DNA of 64,000 nt from Baekduia soli (GTDB lineage: Bacteria; Actinomycetota; Thermoleophilia; Solirubrobacterales; Solirubrobacteraceae): assembly GCF_007970665.1 (NCBI RefSeq), contig NZ_CP042430.1, positions 3,844,001 to 3,908,000 on the forward strand. Reading direction: 5' to 3'. The position numbers and the translations under genes were made by a program. The notes beneath the pieces are model-generated. The model made no database searches and was not told the origin of the DNA. It saw only the letters and a program-made list of their open reading frames with translations. Shown one piece after another: positions 17,817 through 25,362 of this stretch; the first letter of the stretch is position 1, and the number at the start of each line of letters is the position of its first letter.

Positions 17817-18718
17817 GAGACGGTCACGTTGCTCTTGGTCAGGGAGTTCGGCAGTCCGCTGGGGTCGGTGACCGTCAGCGTGATCGCGTGGGCGCCCGTG
17901 GTGGTCGTGTAGCGGAAGTACTCCGAGTCGCTGATGCTGTGGGCCCCACAGGTGCCCACCGTGCTGGTCGCCGCGGGGTCGTACCAGCAGTAGGTCAGCG
18001 GGTCGTTGTCGGGATCCGAGGACGAGCTGCCGTCGAGGACGAGCACGCCGCCTCCCGCCGCACTCGTCGTGAAGCTGGCCGTGGGCGCGCGATCCTGGTT
18101 GCGCAGATCCACCCCGGTGGCCACCTCCTGCTCACGAGGCCCCACCCCCGGGTCGATGTCGACGAACAGGTCGATCCCCACCCGGCGGATGTCGCTGTTG
18201 ACCGCCGAGTCGAAGGAGAACACCGGCCGCGTCGCGCCGTTGTCGGTGTTGACGATGTCTTGGGCGACGACGCGGGCGTTGGACCAGCCGGTGCCGGGGC
18301 ACGCGGCGGCACTGCTGGGCGCGACGGTGCTCGCCGTGATCGTGCTGGGCAGCATCTCCATCGTCCAGAGCTTGCGCGAGGCACCGGCCAGGCAATAGCG
18401 CACGAACTCGATGTTCTGCGGGTTGCTCGCGGGCGGCGTGCCGGTCGCGGCGACCGTCTCGAAGATCAGGTCATACGGATTGGCCAGCGATACCGCGTTG
18501 GGCTGCAGCGCCGTCGGCGTCGCGAGGTTGCGCATCTGGCGCGCCATCCGGTCGGTGGCGGTCCGGGCGCGGTCGGTCGACTGCGTGCGGACCTGGTTGT
18601 CGCGCACGTTGCGGTTGAAGACGTCGAACGCCGCGTAGGTCGCCATGAGGACGAACCCGAAGATCATGACCGCGACCAGCAGCCCGATCAGGGTGAACTC
18701 CCCGCGCTCGGAGCGCAT
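17813..18718 (-). CDS. PilW-like minor pilin with PKD-like C-terminal domain
   Basis: 301 residues. The N-terminus MRSERGEFTLIGLLVAVMIFGFVLMATYAAFDVFNR is prepilin-like but unusual: the cleavage glycine is followed by EFTLIG, so the glutamate normally at mature position 5 is absent there and a glutamate sits at position 1. The body resembles PilW/GspJ. From about residue 215 a PKD-like domain (APTASFTTS ... LDGSSSSDPDNDPLTYCWYDPA ... HAITLTVTDPSG) is seen. It shares one base with the upstream stop and four with the PilX-like start. Confidence 0.75.
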   Translation of the reverse strand: MRSERGEFTLIGLLVAVMIFGFVLMATYAAFDVFNRNVRDNQVRTQSTDRARTATDRMARQMRNLATPTALQPNAVSLANPYDLIFETVAATGTPPASNPQNIEFVRYCLAGASRKLWTMEMLPSTITASTVAPSSAAACPGTGWSNARVVAQDIVNTDNGATRPVFSFDSAVNSDIRRVGIDLFVDIDPGVGPREQEVATGVDLRNQDRAPTASFTTSAAGGGVLVLDGSSSSDPDNDPLTYCWYDPAATSTVGTCGAHSISDSEYFRYTTTTGAHAITLTVTDPSGLPNSLTKSNVTVS

Positions 18719-20358
18719 CACGAGCTGACCGTGACCCCGGTCGACTTGGCGCCCTCGAGGCCCTGCGTGTCGATCGCGCTGACCATGTAGGTGAAGGTCT
18801 TGTTGTTGCCGATCTGGTCGGTGTAGGTGGTGGCCGTGCCGTTGGAGTAGCCGATCGGGGTGCTGCTGTCCGAGCGGTAGATCGCGTATTTCTGGACGGC
18901 GGTCTCGGCGTCGGTCGAGGCGTTCCACGTCAAGGTCACGCTCTTGTTGGCGCCACTGCCGGTCACAGCACCCGCGGCCAGGCCGGTCGGCGTGGTCGGC
19001 ACGGTGTTGGCGCTGGACTGCGTCGCCGTCTGGACGTTCGATGGCCGGCCCTCGCGCACCGCTCCGCCCAGCGTGTCCAGGGCCACGACCCAGTAGCTCA
19101 CCGTGACTCCTGTGGGCGGGTTGGTGTCGGTGCAGCTCAGCGCCGACACCTGGCTGCAGACCACCTGCGGTGTCCCGGAGCTGTTCTGGCGGTACATGCG
19201 GTACCCCACGATGTCCCGGTCGGGCGGCGCGTTCCATGTCCCCGTGACGGACCCGGTACCGGCGCCCGTGAGCGAGAAGCCGGTGGGCGCGAACGGGATG
19301 CGTCGGTTCAACGCCATCGCGACGTCCAGCTCGTTGCCGTGGATGCCGCCGGCGTCCTGGACCCGCGCCCCGATGAGATAGGTGCCGTCGAGCACCTCTC
19401 CGGCCGCGGGCGCGGTCTCGCTGGCCGGAGCGGCGTTGCCCAGGCTCCATGTGAACGTGCCACTGGTGCCCGACCACGAGGTCGGCCCCTGGTCGACGCC
19501 GCCGAGCAGCCAGTTGACCTGGTTGGCGGACTGGCTGCTGGTGGCCGTGAAGGTGATGCTCGCGGCGTTGGCGCCGCTCGCGTCCGGGGTGACCGTGTAG
19601 CCGTTGGCCCCCAGGGTGCCAACGTCCGGGACGATCGAGGTGATCGCCCCGTAGGCGGCCAGGCCCGGGAAGGGCACCGTGGCCTGCTGGAGCACGTAGC
19701 GCGAGCCGGCCCCACGGTCCCAGGTCACCAGGGTCACCAGGCGCTTGAAGTCATCGGGCTGCGAGTCGCAGGTACCCGCCGCGACGCTCGTCCCGGACGG
19801 GCAGCTGCTGGCCGAGCTCTGCACCAGGCCGTCGACCTGGCCGTCGACGTTGGTGTCCAGCCCGCAGTCGCCGGCATCGGCTCCGGGGCTGCCGCCCGTC
19901 CCGTTGATGCGGGCCGGCACGCCGATGAGGGCCTGGCACGTGGACGCGGTGGCCTGGACCGCGGAGCGCGTGCAGAACTCGCCGGCCGCGTGGGCCCCGG
20001 TGCCATCGCCGGGGTCGTCGACGGAGCAGACGCCGGCCGACACGGTGTAGGTGATCCCGCGCCGCTTGATCGTCCATCCCGGACCGGCCCCGGCGTTGGC
20101 GAAGCCCGGCATGCCCTGTAGCGTGGCGACCACGGTCGAGGGACGCAGGGACTGGTAGCGCACGGAGCGGGCGGACTCGGCGAGCTCGCGCGCCAGCGCG
20201 AGACCCTGCTCGCGGGCCTTGTTGGACGTCGTCGTGCCGTTGGCGGTGTTGACGATCGTCGTCACACCCAGGATCCCGACGATCAGGATCAGCGCCGCGA
20301 CCATCACCTCGATGATCGTGAAGCCATCTTGACTGTGGACCGCACTCGACCGTTCCAT
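18718..20358 (-). CDS. PilV-like minor pilin with fibronectin type III repeats
   Basis: 546 residues, far longer than an ordinary minor pilin. Prepilin signal SQDGFTIIEVMVAALILIVGILG, cleaved after Gly, then a pseudopilin body with eight or more cysteines. The C-terminal third has two fibronectin III-like repeats (about residues 350-440 and 455-546), marked by PTGFSLTGAGTGSVTGTWNAPPDRDIVGYRMYR and PTGLAAGAVTGSGANKSVTLTWNAS ... YAIYRS. Such domains on a pilus protein suggest binding to a surface or polymer. ATG 20358 is preceded by a GGAGG ribosome site and by the repeated leader element described separately. Confidence 0.8.
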   Translation of the reverse strand: MERSSAVHSQDGFTIIEVMVAALILIVGILGVTTIVNTANGTTTSNKAREQGLALARELAESARSVRYQSLRPSTVVATLQGMPGFANAGAGPGWTIKRRGITYTVSAGVCSVDDPGDGTGAHAAGEFCTRSAVQATASTCQALIGVPARINGTGGSPGADAGDCGLDTNVDGQVDGLVQSSASSCPSGTSVAAGTCDSQPDDFKRLVTLVTWDRGAGSRYVLQQATVPFPGLAAYGAITSIVPDVGTLGANGYTVTPDASGANAASITFTATSSQSANQVNWLLGGVDQGPTSWSGTSGTFTWSLGNAAPASETAPAAGEVLDGTYLIGARVQDAGGIHGNELDVAMALNRRIPFAPTGFSLTGAGTGSVTGTWNAPPDRDIVGYRMYRQNSSGTPQVVCSQVSALSCTDTNPPTGVTVSYWVVALDTLGGAVREGRPSNVQTATQSSANTVPTTPTGLAAGAVTGSGANKSVTLTWNASTDAETAVQKYAIYRSDSSTPIGYSNGTATTYTDQIGNNKTFTYMVSAIDTQGLEGAKSTGVTVSS

Positions 20359-20370
20359 GGCCCTCCGTGC

Positions 20371-20414
20371 ATCGGCAGCCCGCTCCGCCAGCAGGAACCC
20401 CTCTCGGCGGATGG
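20371..20414 (-). promoter_or_regulatory. Leader element B (CCATCCGCCGAG ... GCCGAT), before the Fn3 minor pilin
   Basis: On the minus strand CCATCCGCCGAG (20414-20403) and GCCGAT (20376-20371) precede the start codon by 45 and 12 bases. The same two blocks with exactly the same spacing precede the second pilin gene. GCCGAT matches the -10 core of sigma-28/WhiG-type promoters, but no matching -35 is seen, so promoter versus RNA element is open. Confidence 0.4.
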
Positions 20415-20444
20415 ACGAGCCTCGACGGCGTCCTGGGCGTCGCG

Positions 20445-20873
20445 CTACCACTGGTCGCCGGACGCGTCGGCGACCTTGCACGAGCCCACGCCGACGGCCG
20501 TGCAGGTCCTGGTGAACGTCGCACCCGCCTTGGTGATGATGAAGACGTTGCCCGACTTCGACGACTGCCGGACCACGAAGCCGCCCTGCACGCTGGTCGC
20601 CGTGAAGGCGACGCCCGGCGCGAGCGGGGTGTCGGCGGTCGGGCACTTGGTGTAGTCCTGGCCGTCGGCGAAGCAGGCCTCGATCTGGGAGACCGCGTTG
20701 CGGACGTCGGACTTCGCCGCCGTGTCCTGGCCGCGCTGCTGGTAGGCCAGGAACGTGGGCAGCGCGATCGCGGCGAGGATCCCGATGATCAGGATCACGA
20801 CGAGCAGCTCGATGAGCGTGAAGCCGTCCTCGCGGGTGACGGAGCGGGGGGTGTCGAGCTGGGGGGCCGTCAT
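20445..20873 (-). CDS. Type IV major-pilin-like protein (pilin 2)
   Basis: 142 residues with a classic prepilin leader REDG followed by FTLIELLVVILIIGILAAIALP, so cleavage by PilD gives an N-terminal Phe and keeps Glu5. The globular part (ACFADGQDYTKCP ... TRTCTAVGVGSCKV) has two cysteine pairs, the last forming a D-loop-like disulfide. It is clearly a paralogue of the pilin gene just upstream, probably by tandem duplication. ATG 20873 follows the repeated leader element A. Confidence 0.9.
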   Translation of the reverse strand: MTAPQLDTPRSVTREDGFTLIELLVVILIIGILAAIALPTFLAYQQRGQDTAAKSDVRNAVSQIEACFADGQDYTKCPTADTPLAPGVAFTATSVQGGFVVRQSSKSGNVFIITKAGATFTRTCTAVGVGSCKVADASGDQW

Positions 20874-20885
20874 GACATCCGAGTG

Positions 20886-20929
20886 ATCGGCCGCCACGGG
20901 GCGGACCGCGAGGCCGGCTCGGCGGATGG
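20886..20929 (-). promoter_or_regulatory. Leader element A (CCATCCGCCGAG ... GCCGAT), before pilin 2
   Basis: Minus-strand CCATCCGCCGAG (20929-20918) and GCCGAT (20891-20886), 45 and 12 bases before ATG 20873. The sequence between differs from element B while the length does not. A CATCCG/CGGATG inverted repeat also spans this leader, so it may fold. Confidence 0.4.
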
Positions 20930-20982
20930 TTGAGCGCCGACGCGCCATTTCTGGGGAGCGCCCAGGACGGTCACGCACAACG

Positions 20983-21012
20983 CCGCGAGGCGGGCCGAAG
21001 CCCGCCTCGCGG
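20983..21012 (-). terminator. Strong GC hairpin between the two pilin genes
   Basis: A perfect 13-base-pair stem, CCGCGAGGCGGGC, closed by a TTCG tetraloop on the minus strand, lies 29 bases after the stop of pilin 1 and well before pilin 2. There is no U-tract. It could be a partial terminator or an mRNA-stabilising hairpin that makes the first pilin more abundant than the downstream genes, a common arrangement for major subunits. Confidence 0.6.
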
Positions 21013-21041
21013 TGGTACTGCTCGGTGGGGCGATGGGTGCG

Positions 21042-21437
21042 CTACCAGCTGCCGCCGGTCTGGCAGGAGCCCACGCCCGGCTTGTCGCACGAGCGGGTGT
21101 AGTTGCCCGACGCGTCACGGGCGATGGTGAACGTCGTGCCGGACTTCGACAGCGACGCGACCGAGTAGGTGGTCTTGGTCGACGTCGGCGTCACGGTGGC
21201 CGCCAGCGGGCTGTCGGCGTTCGGGCAGGCGGTGTAGTCCTGCGTATCGGTGAAGCAGGACTCCATCTGCGAGACGGCGTTACGCGCGTCGGACTTCGCC
21301 GAGGCGTCCTGGCCCTTCTTCTGCTGGCCGAGGAAGCTCGGCAGCGCGATCGCGGCAAGGATGCCGATGATCAGGATGACGACGAGGAGCTCGATGAGCG
21401 TAAAGCCCTCGTCCTCGTTCTTGAAACGCTGAAGCAA
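21042..21437 (-). CDS. pilA: Type IV major pilin (pilin 1)
   Basis: 131 residues. Leader LLQRFKNEDEG then FTLIELLVVILIIGILAAIALPSFLGQQ, the standard type IV pilin N-terminus; the globular part has ESCFTDTQDYTACP and YTRSCDKPGVGSCQTGGSW with two disulfide-capable pairs. TTG 21437 is chosen because AGGAGG sits 8 bases upstream and the leader length is then normal; the frame extends upstream without support. First gene of the pilus run and followed by a strong hairpin, hence probably the main fibre subunit. Confidence 0.9.
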   Translation of the reverse strand: MLQRFKNEDEGFTLIELLVVILIIGILAAIALPSFLGQQKKGQDASAKSDARNAVSQMESCFTDTQDYTACPNADSPLAATVTPTSTKTTYSVASLSKSGTTFTIARDASGNYTRSCDKPGVGSCQTGGSW

Positions 21438-21683
21438 GACGATCCCTCCTGAGGATCTCGGTTGGCCTTCTACGCGCGGGTCCGCAGTCACCGGGAGCCC
21501 TTCGGAGGTCAAGGTCTTGAGCAGCAGGCCCCGTCCGTACGCCCGGTGGTGTCATCACCACACAGACGAGGTCATCGGTAGACGCGCCCAGGGCTGCAGC
21601 CCCGGAGGCCTCCCGTGGACGTTCGTCCTAGGTTCGGGACCCCATGGGTGAGGCGCGTCCCCCGGGGCGGCCCCCCGGGGCGC
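21438..21683. other. Intergenic region upstream of pilin 1
   Basis: 246 bases between the pilin 1 start and the small zinc-finger gene. It contains the palindrome GGGCTGCAGCCC near 21592-21603 and a GTGGTG-TCAT-CACCAC hairpin at 21546-21561. Both would lie in a long pilin leader if transcription starts upstream of them. I see no clear promoter, riboswitch or small gene. Confidence 0.4.
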
Positions 21684-21896
21684 TCAGGACGTGGCGGGAG
21701 GGGGTGTGTCGCCGGCGGCGGCGCGGCGTGCGGCCTGGGCGTCGTGATCACCCAGAAACCGGCCGGTGCCCTCGCACCACGCGCACGGGACCTCGGAGGG
21801 CGAGCCCCCGAGGTTGGAGATCAGCGTGCCCGTCCCCCGGCAGACCGAGCAGGGCAGCGGCTGGTCGGGCTCGGGTGTGGCGTCGTCGGTGCTCAC
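21684..21896 (-). CDS. Small zinc-finger protein with two CxxCxGTG motifs
   Basis: 70 residues from GTG 21896. Two repeats, CSVCRGTGTL and CAWCEGTGRF, match the DnaJ-type cysteine-rich repeat and would bind one zinc ion. No J domain is present. It is similar in kind to short stand-alone DnaJ-zinc-finger proteins found in many actinobacteria; function unknown. Nothing in the neighbourhood points to a partner. Confidence 0.65.
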   Translation of the reverse strand: MSTDDATPEPDQPLPCSVCRGTGTLISNLGGSPSEVPCAWCEGTGRFLGDHDAQAARRAAAGDTPPPATS

Positions 21897-22039
21897 GGCG
21901 TGCGCGAGCGTAGCGGCTCGCCGCCGGCGCACGGGCCCCGCCCGGCGGCCGGGGCGGCTCCGGAACCCGCATCCGGTCCGGTGGCGACGCGGTGGACTGG
22001 ACCTGTCGGCCGGACCGGTCGGGCGCTAGCGTCGTGCCG

Positions 22040-22314
22040 GTGACGACGTCCGGCCCCGCCCCTCCCCCGCCGCGCGCACGCCGGCGCTGCGCACGCGCCT
22101 GGCCGCGCTGGCCGGGTCCCAGCTCGCGTGGAGGGCGCCCGCGCTGGCGCTCGTCGGCGTGCAGTACCTCCTGCACGCGCCGAACCACGTCCTCGACAGC
22201 GGCCGGGACCACCCGGCGTGGGTCGGGCCGTTGGACGTGGTCGCGCCCGGCGGCGGGGCGCTCCTCGTCGCGACCCTGCTGCGCGCGGCCCTGCAGGCCG
22301 AGGGCCGGTCGTGA
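22040..22314 (+). CDS. Small hypothetical membrane-associated protein, frameshifted
   Basis: Starting at GTG 22040, with TAGCGT 7 bases upstream, the frame reads VTTSGPAPPP and then must shift at a run of five C (22064-22068) to give RTRLAALAGSQLAWRAPALALVGVQYLLHAPNHVLDSG ... LLVATLLRAAL. One inserted base gives about 91 residues with one or two hydrophobic segments. Its stop overlaps the GTG of the epimerase gene (GTGA), which supports the second frame being real. No function recognised. Confidence 0.55.
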
Positions 22315-23225
22315 GGGTCCTGCTCGCGGGGGCCACGGGGGCCATCGGGCGCCCGCTGCTGGCGCGGCTGGTGGCCGAGGGCCACGACGTCGTCGGGACC
22401 ACCCGTGATCTCGCGCGCGCCACGGCCATCGAGCGCGAGGGCGCCACGGCCGCGGTGCTCGACGCCTTCGACGCCGCCGCCGTGCGCGACACCGTGCTGG
22501 CCGCCCGGCCGGAGGTCGTCATCCACCAGCTCACCGCGCTGCCGGCCGCGCCCGACCCCAAGGCGATGGGCGCCGCGGTCCAGCAGACCTCGCGGCTGCG
22601 CCGCAAGACGGTCCCCGTGTTCCTCGACGCCGCCCGCGAGGCCGGCGCCCGGCGCGCGATCGTCCAGAGCATCGCGTTCGTGACCCGCCCCGACGGGCGC
22701 CCGGTCCACGACGAGGACGCGCCGCTGGAGGACGACATGGCGGCCGGCGCGGTGGGCGCCATGGAGGCCGCGGTCCGGGCCGCCGACGGCCTGGAGGGCG
22801 TCGTGCTGCGCTACGGCTTCTTCTACGGGCCCGGCACCTGGTACGCCCGCGACGGCGCGGTCGCCGAGCTCATCCGCCGGCGCCGCTACCCGCTGATCGG
22901 CAGCGCCCAGGGCCGTAGCTCGTGGGTGCACGTCGACGACGCCGTCGACGCGACCGTCCGCGCCCTGGACCACGGCGCGCCCGGCGTCTACAACGTCTGC
23001 GACGACGCGCCCGCGACCCAGGCCGAGTGGCTCCCGGAGGCGGCGCGGCTGCTGGGCGCCCGGCCCCCGCGCCACGTGCCCGCGTGGCTGGCGCGGCGTC
23101 TGGCCGGACCCGTCGTGGTCCACTACGCCACGACGCTGCCCGGCAGCGCCAACGGCCGCGCCCGTGCCGCCTTCTCGTGGTCGCCGCGGCCCTGGCGCGA
23201 GGGCTTCGCGGAGGTCCTGCGCTGA
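22311..23225 (+). CDS. Atypical NAD-dependent epimerase/dehydratase (extended SDR fold)
   Basis: 304 residues. Rossmann motif GATGAIG (residues 7-13) at the N-terminus, then strands typical of extended SDRs, and WVHVDDAVDATVRAL and GVYNVCDD near the C-terminus. The YxxxK catalytic pair expected near residue 150 is not seen (the region reads AAGAVGAMEAAVRAA), so it may be a reductase-like or non-catalytic member. Translation is coupled to the preceding small gene; the following gene starts in its stop codon. Confidence 0.8.
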   Translation: MRVLLAGATGAIGRPLLARLVAEGHDVVGTTRDLARATAIEREGATAAVLDAFDAAAVRDTVLAARPEVVIHQLTALPAAPDPKAMGAAVQQTSRLRRKTVPVFLDAAREAGARRAIVQSIAFVTRPDGRPVHDEDAPLEDDMAAGAVGAMEAAVRAADGLEGVVLRYGFFYGPGTWYARDGAVAELIRRRRYPLIGSAQGRSSWVHVDDAVDATVRALDHGAPGVYNVCDDAPATQAEWLPEAARLLGARPPRHVPAWLARRLAGPVVVHYATTLPGSANGRARAAFSWSPRPWREGFAEVLR

Positions 23226-24145
23226 GCGCGGCGCCCGACCGAACCGGCCGCTTCGCCCCCTCCCCCACGGGCACGCTGCACCTGGGCAACCTGCGCACCG
23301 CGCTGCTGGCCTGGCTGTACGCCCGCGCCCAGGGGGCGGCGTTCCGGCTGCGCGTCGAGGACCTCGACGCCGGCCGCGTGCGGCCCGGGCTGGAGGCCGC
23401 GCAGCTGGCCGACCTGGCGGCGATCGGCGTGGACTGGGACGGCCCGGTCGTGCGCCAGTCCGAGCGCCTGGAGCGCTACGGGGACGCGCTGGGCGTGCTG
23501 GACGCCGACGGTGCCCTGTACCCGTGCTGGTGCACCCGTGCAGAGATCCGCGAGGCCGCCTCGGCGCCGCACGGCGACCTGCCCGAGGGGCACTACCCCG
23601 GCACGTGCCGCCGGCTGACGGCCGCGCAGCGCGCCGAGCGCGAGCGCTCCGGGCGGCCTCCCGCGCTGCGCGTCGACGCGGGCGCGGCCCGCATCGCGTT
23701 CACCGACCGCCTGCGAGGCCCCCGGTCCGGAGTGGTCGACGACTTCGTCGTGCGCCGCAACGACGGCGCCCACGCCTACAACCTCGCCGTCGTCGTCGAC
23801 GACGGCGCCCAGGGGGTCGGGGAGGTCGTCCGCGGCGAGGACCTGCTGGACTCGACGCCCCGCCAGCTCTGGCTCGGCGGCCGCCTCGGCCTGCCCGCCG
23901 CGTCCTACGCACACGTGCCGCTCGTGCTGGGTGGCGACGGCGCCCGCCTGGCCAAGCGCCATGGCGCGGTCACGCTCGCCGACCGCATCGAGCTCGGCGA
24001 GACGCCCGCCGCCGTCCGCGGCCGGCTCGCCGCGTCCGTCGGCCTGGCCGCCCCCGGCGAGCAGCCCTCGCCCGCGCAGCTCGTCGAGCGCTTCGATCCG
24101 GCGCGCTTCGAACCCGGGCCGTCCGGTCCCCTGCCCGGGGTCTAG
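23222..24145 (+). CDS. gluQ: Glutamyl-Q tRNA(Asp) synthetase
   Basis: About 307 residues. HIGH-type motif TGTLHLGNLRTAL, zinc ligands in YPCWCTRAEI and YPGTCRR, and a KMSKS-like LAKRHG, but no anticodon-binding domain: the hallmark of GluQ-RS, which charges glutamate onto queuosine in tRNA(Asp). No ATG or GTG lies close to the protein start; CTG 23222 overlaps the previous stop as CTGA, mirroring the GTGA overlaps here. GTG 23177 is the nearest standard alternative. Confidence 0.85.
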   Translation: MSAAPDRTGRFAPSPTGTLHLGNLRTALLAWLYARAQGAAFRLRVEDLDAGRVRPGLEAAQLADLAAIGVDWDGPVVRQSERLERYGDALGVLDADGALYPCWCTRAEIREAASAPHGDLPEGHYPGTCRRLTAAQRAERERSGRPPALRVDAGAARIAFTDRLRGPRSGVVDDFVVRRNDGAHAYNLAVVVDDGAQGVGEVVRGEDLLDSTPRQLWLGGRLGLPAASYAHVPLVLGGDGARLAKRHGAVTLADRIELGETPAAVRGRLAASVGLAAPGEQPSPAQLVERFDPARFEPGPSGPLPGV

Positions 24146-24193
24146 CGGTACAGGGGAACGCGGCCACCCGCAATGCGGGTAGCGTGCGCGCCC

Positions 24194-25351
24194 ATGTCGC
24201 GGACCACCGCCGAGATCGCCGCGCGCGCCCGGGAGACCGGGCGCCTGGGCATCGACACCGAGTTCATGGGCGAGGGCCGCTACCAGCCCCTGCTCTGCCT
24301 CGTGCAGATCGCGCTGGACGCCGGCGACGGCGAGTCCGAGGTCATCGTGCTCGACCCGCTCACCGAGACCTACGACCCCGAGCCGCTGGCCGACGTGATG
24401 GCCGACCCCGGCGTCGAGATCGTCCTGCACGCCGCGCGCCAGGACGTCGCGCTGCTGCGTCGCGACTGGGGCCGGCCGCTGCGCAACGTCTTCGACACCC
24501 AGGTCGCCGCCGGCTTCGCCGGCATGCGCGCCCAGCTCGGCTACGAGCCGCTGCTGAAGGAGACGCTCGGCGTGCGGCTGCGCAAGTCGGCGTCGTTCAC
24601 GCGCTGGGACGACCGGCCGCTCACCGACGAGCAGCTCGGCTACGCGCGTGAGGACGTCCTGCACCTCCTCCCGCTCGCGGGCGCGCTGCAGGACCGCCTC
24701 GCCGAGCTCGGCCGGCTGGAGTGGGCCCGGGAGGAGTGCCGCGCCTTCGAGGACATCGACGACCGCCGCGACCTCGACCTGGTCTTCGGCAAGCTGCCGC
24801 GGGTCAACTCGCTGGAGCCCGCCCAGCGCGCCGTCGCCCGCGAGCTCGTCGAGTGGCGCGAGGAGGCCGCCCGCAGCGGGGACCGCCCGGTCTCCAGCGT
24901 CCTGCACGACGCCGCGCTCATCGAGATCGCCAAGCGCCGTCCCCAGAGCACCGACCGCCTGCGCCAGATCCGTGGCCTCAACGACGCGACGCTGCACCGC
25001 CGCGGGAAGGCCATCGTCGAGGCCGTCGCCCGCGGCCGCGAGCGCGACCCGATCCCGGTCGAGGGCGTGCGGCCCACGCAGCCCGACGCCGAGGACGCCC
25101 CGCTCATCGCCCTCGGCGAGGCGCTCATCCGCACCCGCGCGATGGAGGCCGGGCTGGCCTACGAGCTCATCGCGGCACGCGCCGACCTGCAGCGCATCAT
25201 CACCGCCGTGCGCGCGGACGAGGACGAGCCCGCGGTCCGCACACTGCAGGGCTGGCGGCGTGAGGTCGTCGGCCTCGAGCTGCTCGAGCTGCTGCACGGG
25301 CGCCGCGCGCTGCGCGTCGGCCCCACGCGCCGCATCGACATCACCGACTGA
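24194..25351 (+). CDS. rnd: Ribonuclease D
   Basis: 385 residues. 3'-5' exonuclease domain with DEDD residues visible in GIDTEFMGEGRYQ, HAARQDVALL and YAREDVLHLL (Tyr type), followed by an HRDC domain (NSLEPAQRAVARELVEWREEAAR ... ALIEIAKRRPQSTDRLRQI). It would trim tRNA precursors in the cytoplasm. ATG 24194 is preceded by TAGCGT 8 bases upstream. It converges on the diguanylate cyclase gene with an 11-base gap. Confidence 0.92.
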   Translation: MSRTTAEIAARARETGRLGIDTEFMGEGRYQPLLCLVQIALDAGDGESEVIVLDPLTETYDPEPLADVMADPGVEIVLHAARQDVALLRRDWGRPLRNVFDTQVAAGFAGMRAQLGYEPLLKETLGVRLRKSASFTRWDDRPLTDEQLGYAREDVLHLLPLAGALQDRLAELGRLEWAREECRAFEDIDDRRDLDLVFGKLPRVNSLEPAQRAVARELVEWREEAARSGDRPVSSVLHDAALIEIAKRRPQSTDRLRQIRGLNDATLHRRGKAIVEAVARGRERDPIPVEGVRPTQPDAEDAPLIALGEALIRTRAMEAGLAYELIAARADLQRIITAVRADEDEPAVRTLQGWRREVVGLELLELLHGRRALRVGPTRRIDITD

Positions 25352-25362
25352 GCGCCCGCGGC

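Noticed and set aside
20371-21683. c-di-GMP-I (GEMM) riboswitch before the pilins
   Set aside because: ACCGATGA and GC-rich stems are suggestive, but the conserved GEMM core and its two-helix layout are not found.
21658-21684. Rho-independent terminator after the small zinc-finger gene
   Set aside because: There are CCCCGGGG palindromes but no U-tract and no clean single stem; too ambiguous to annotate.
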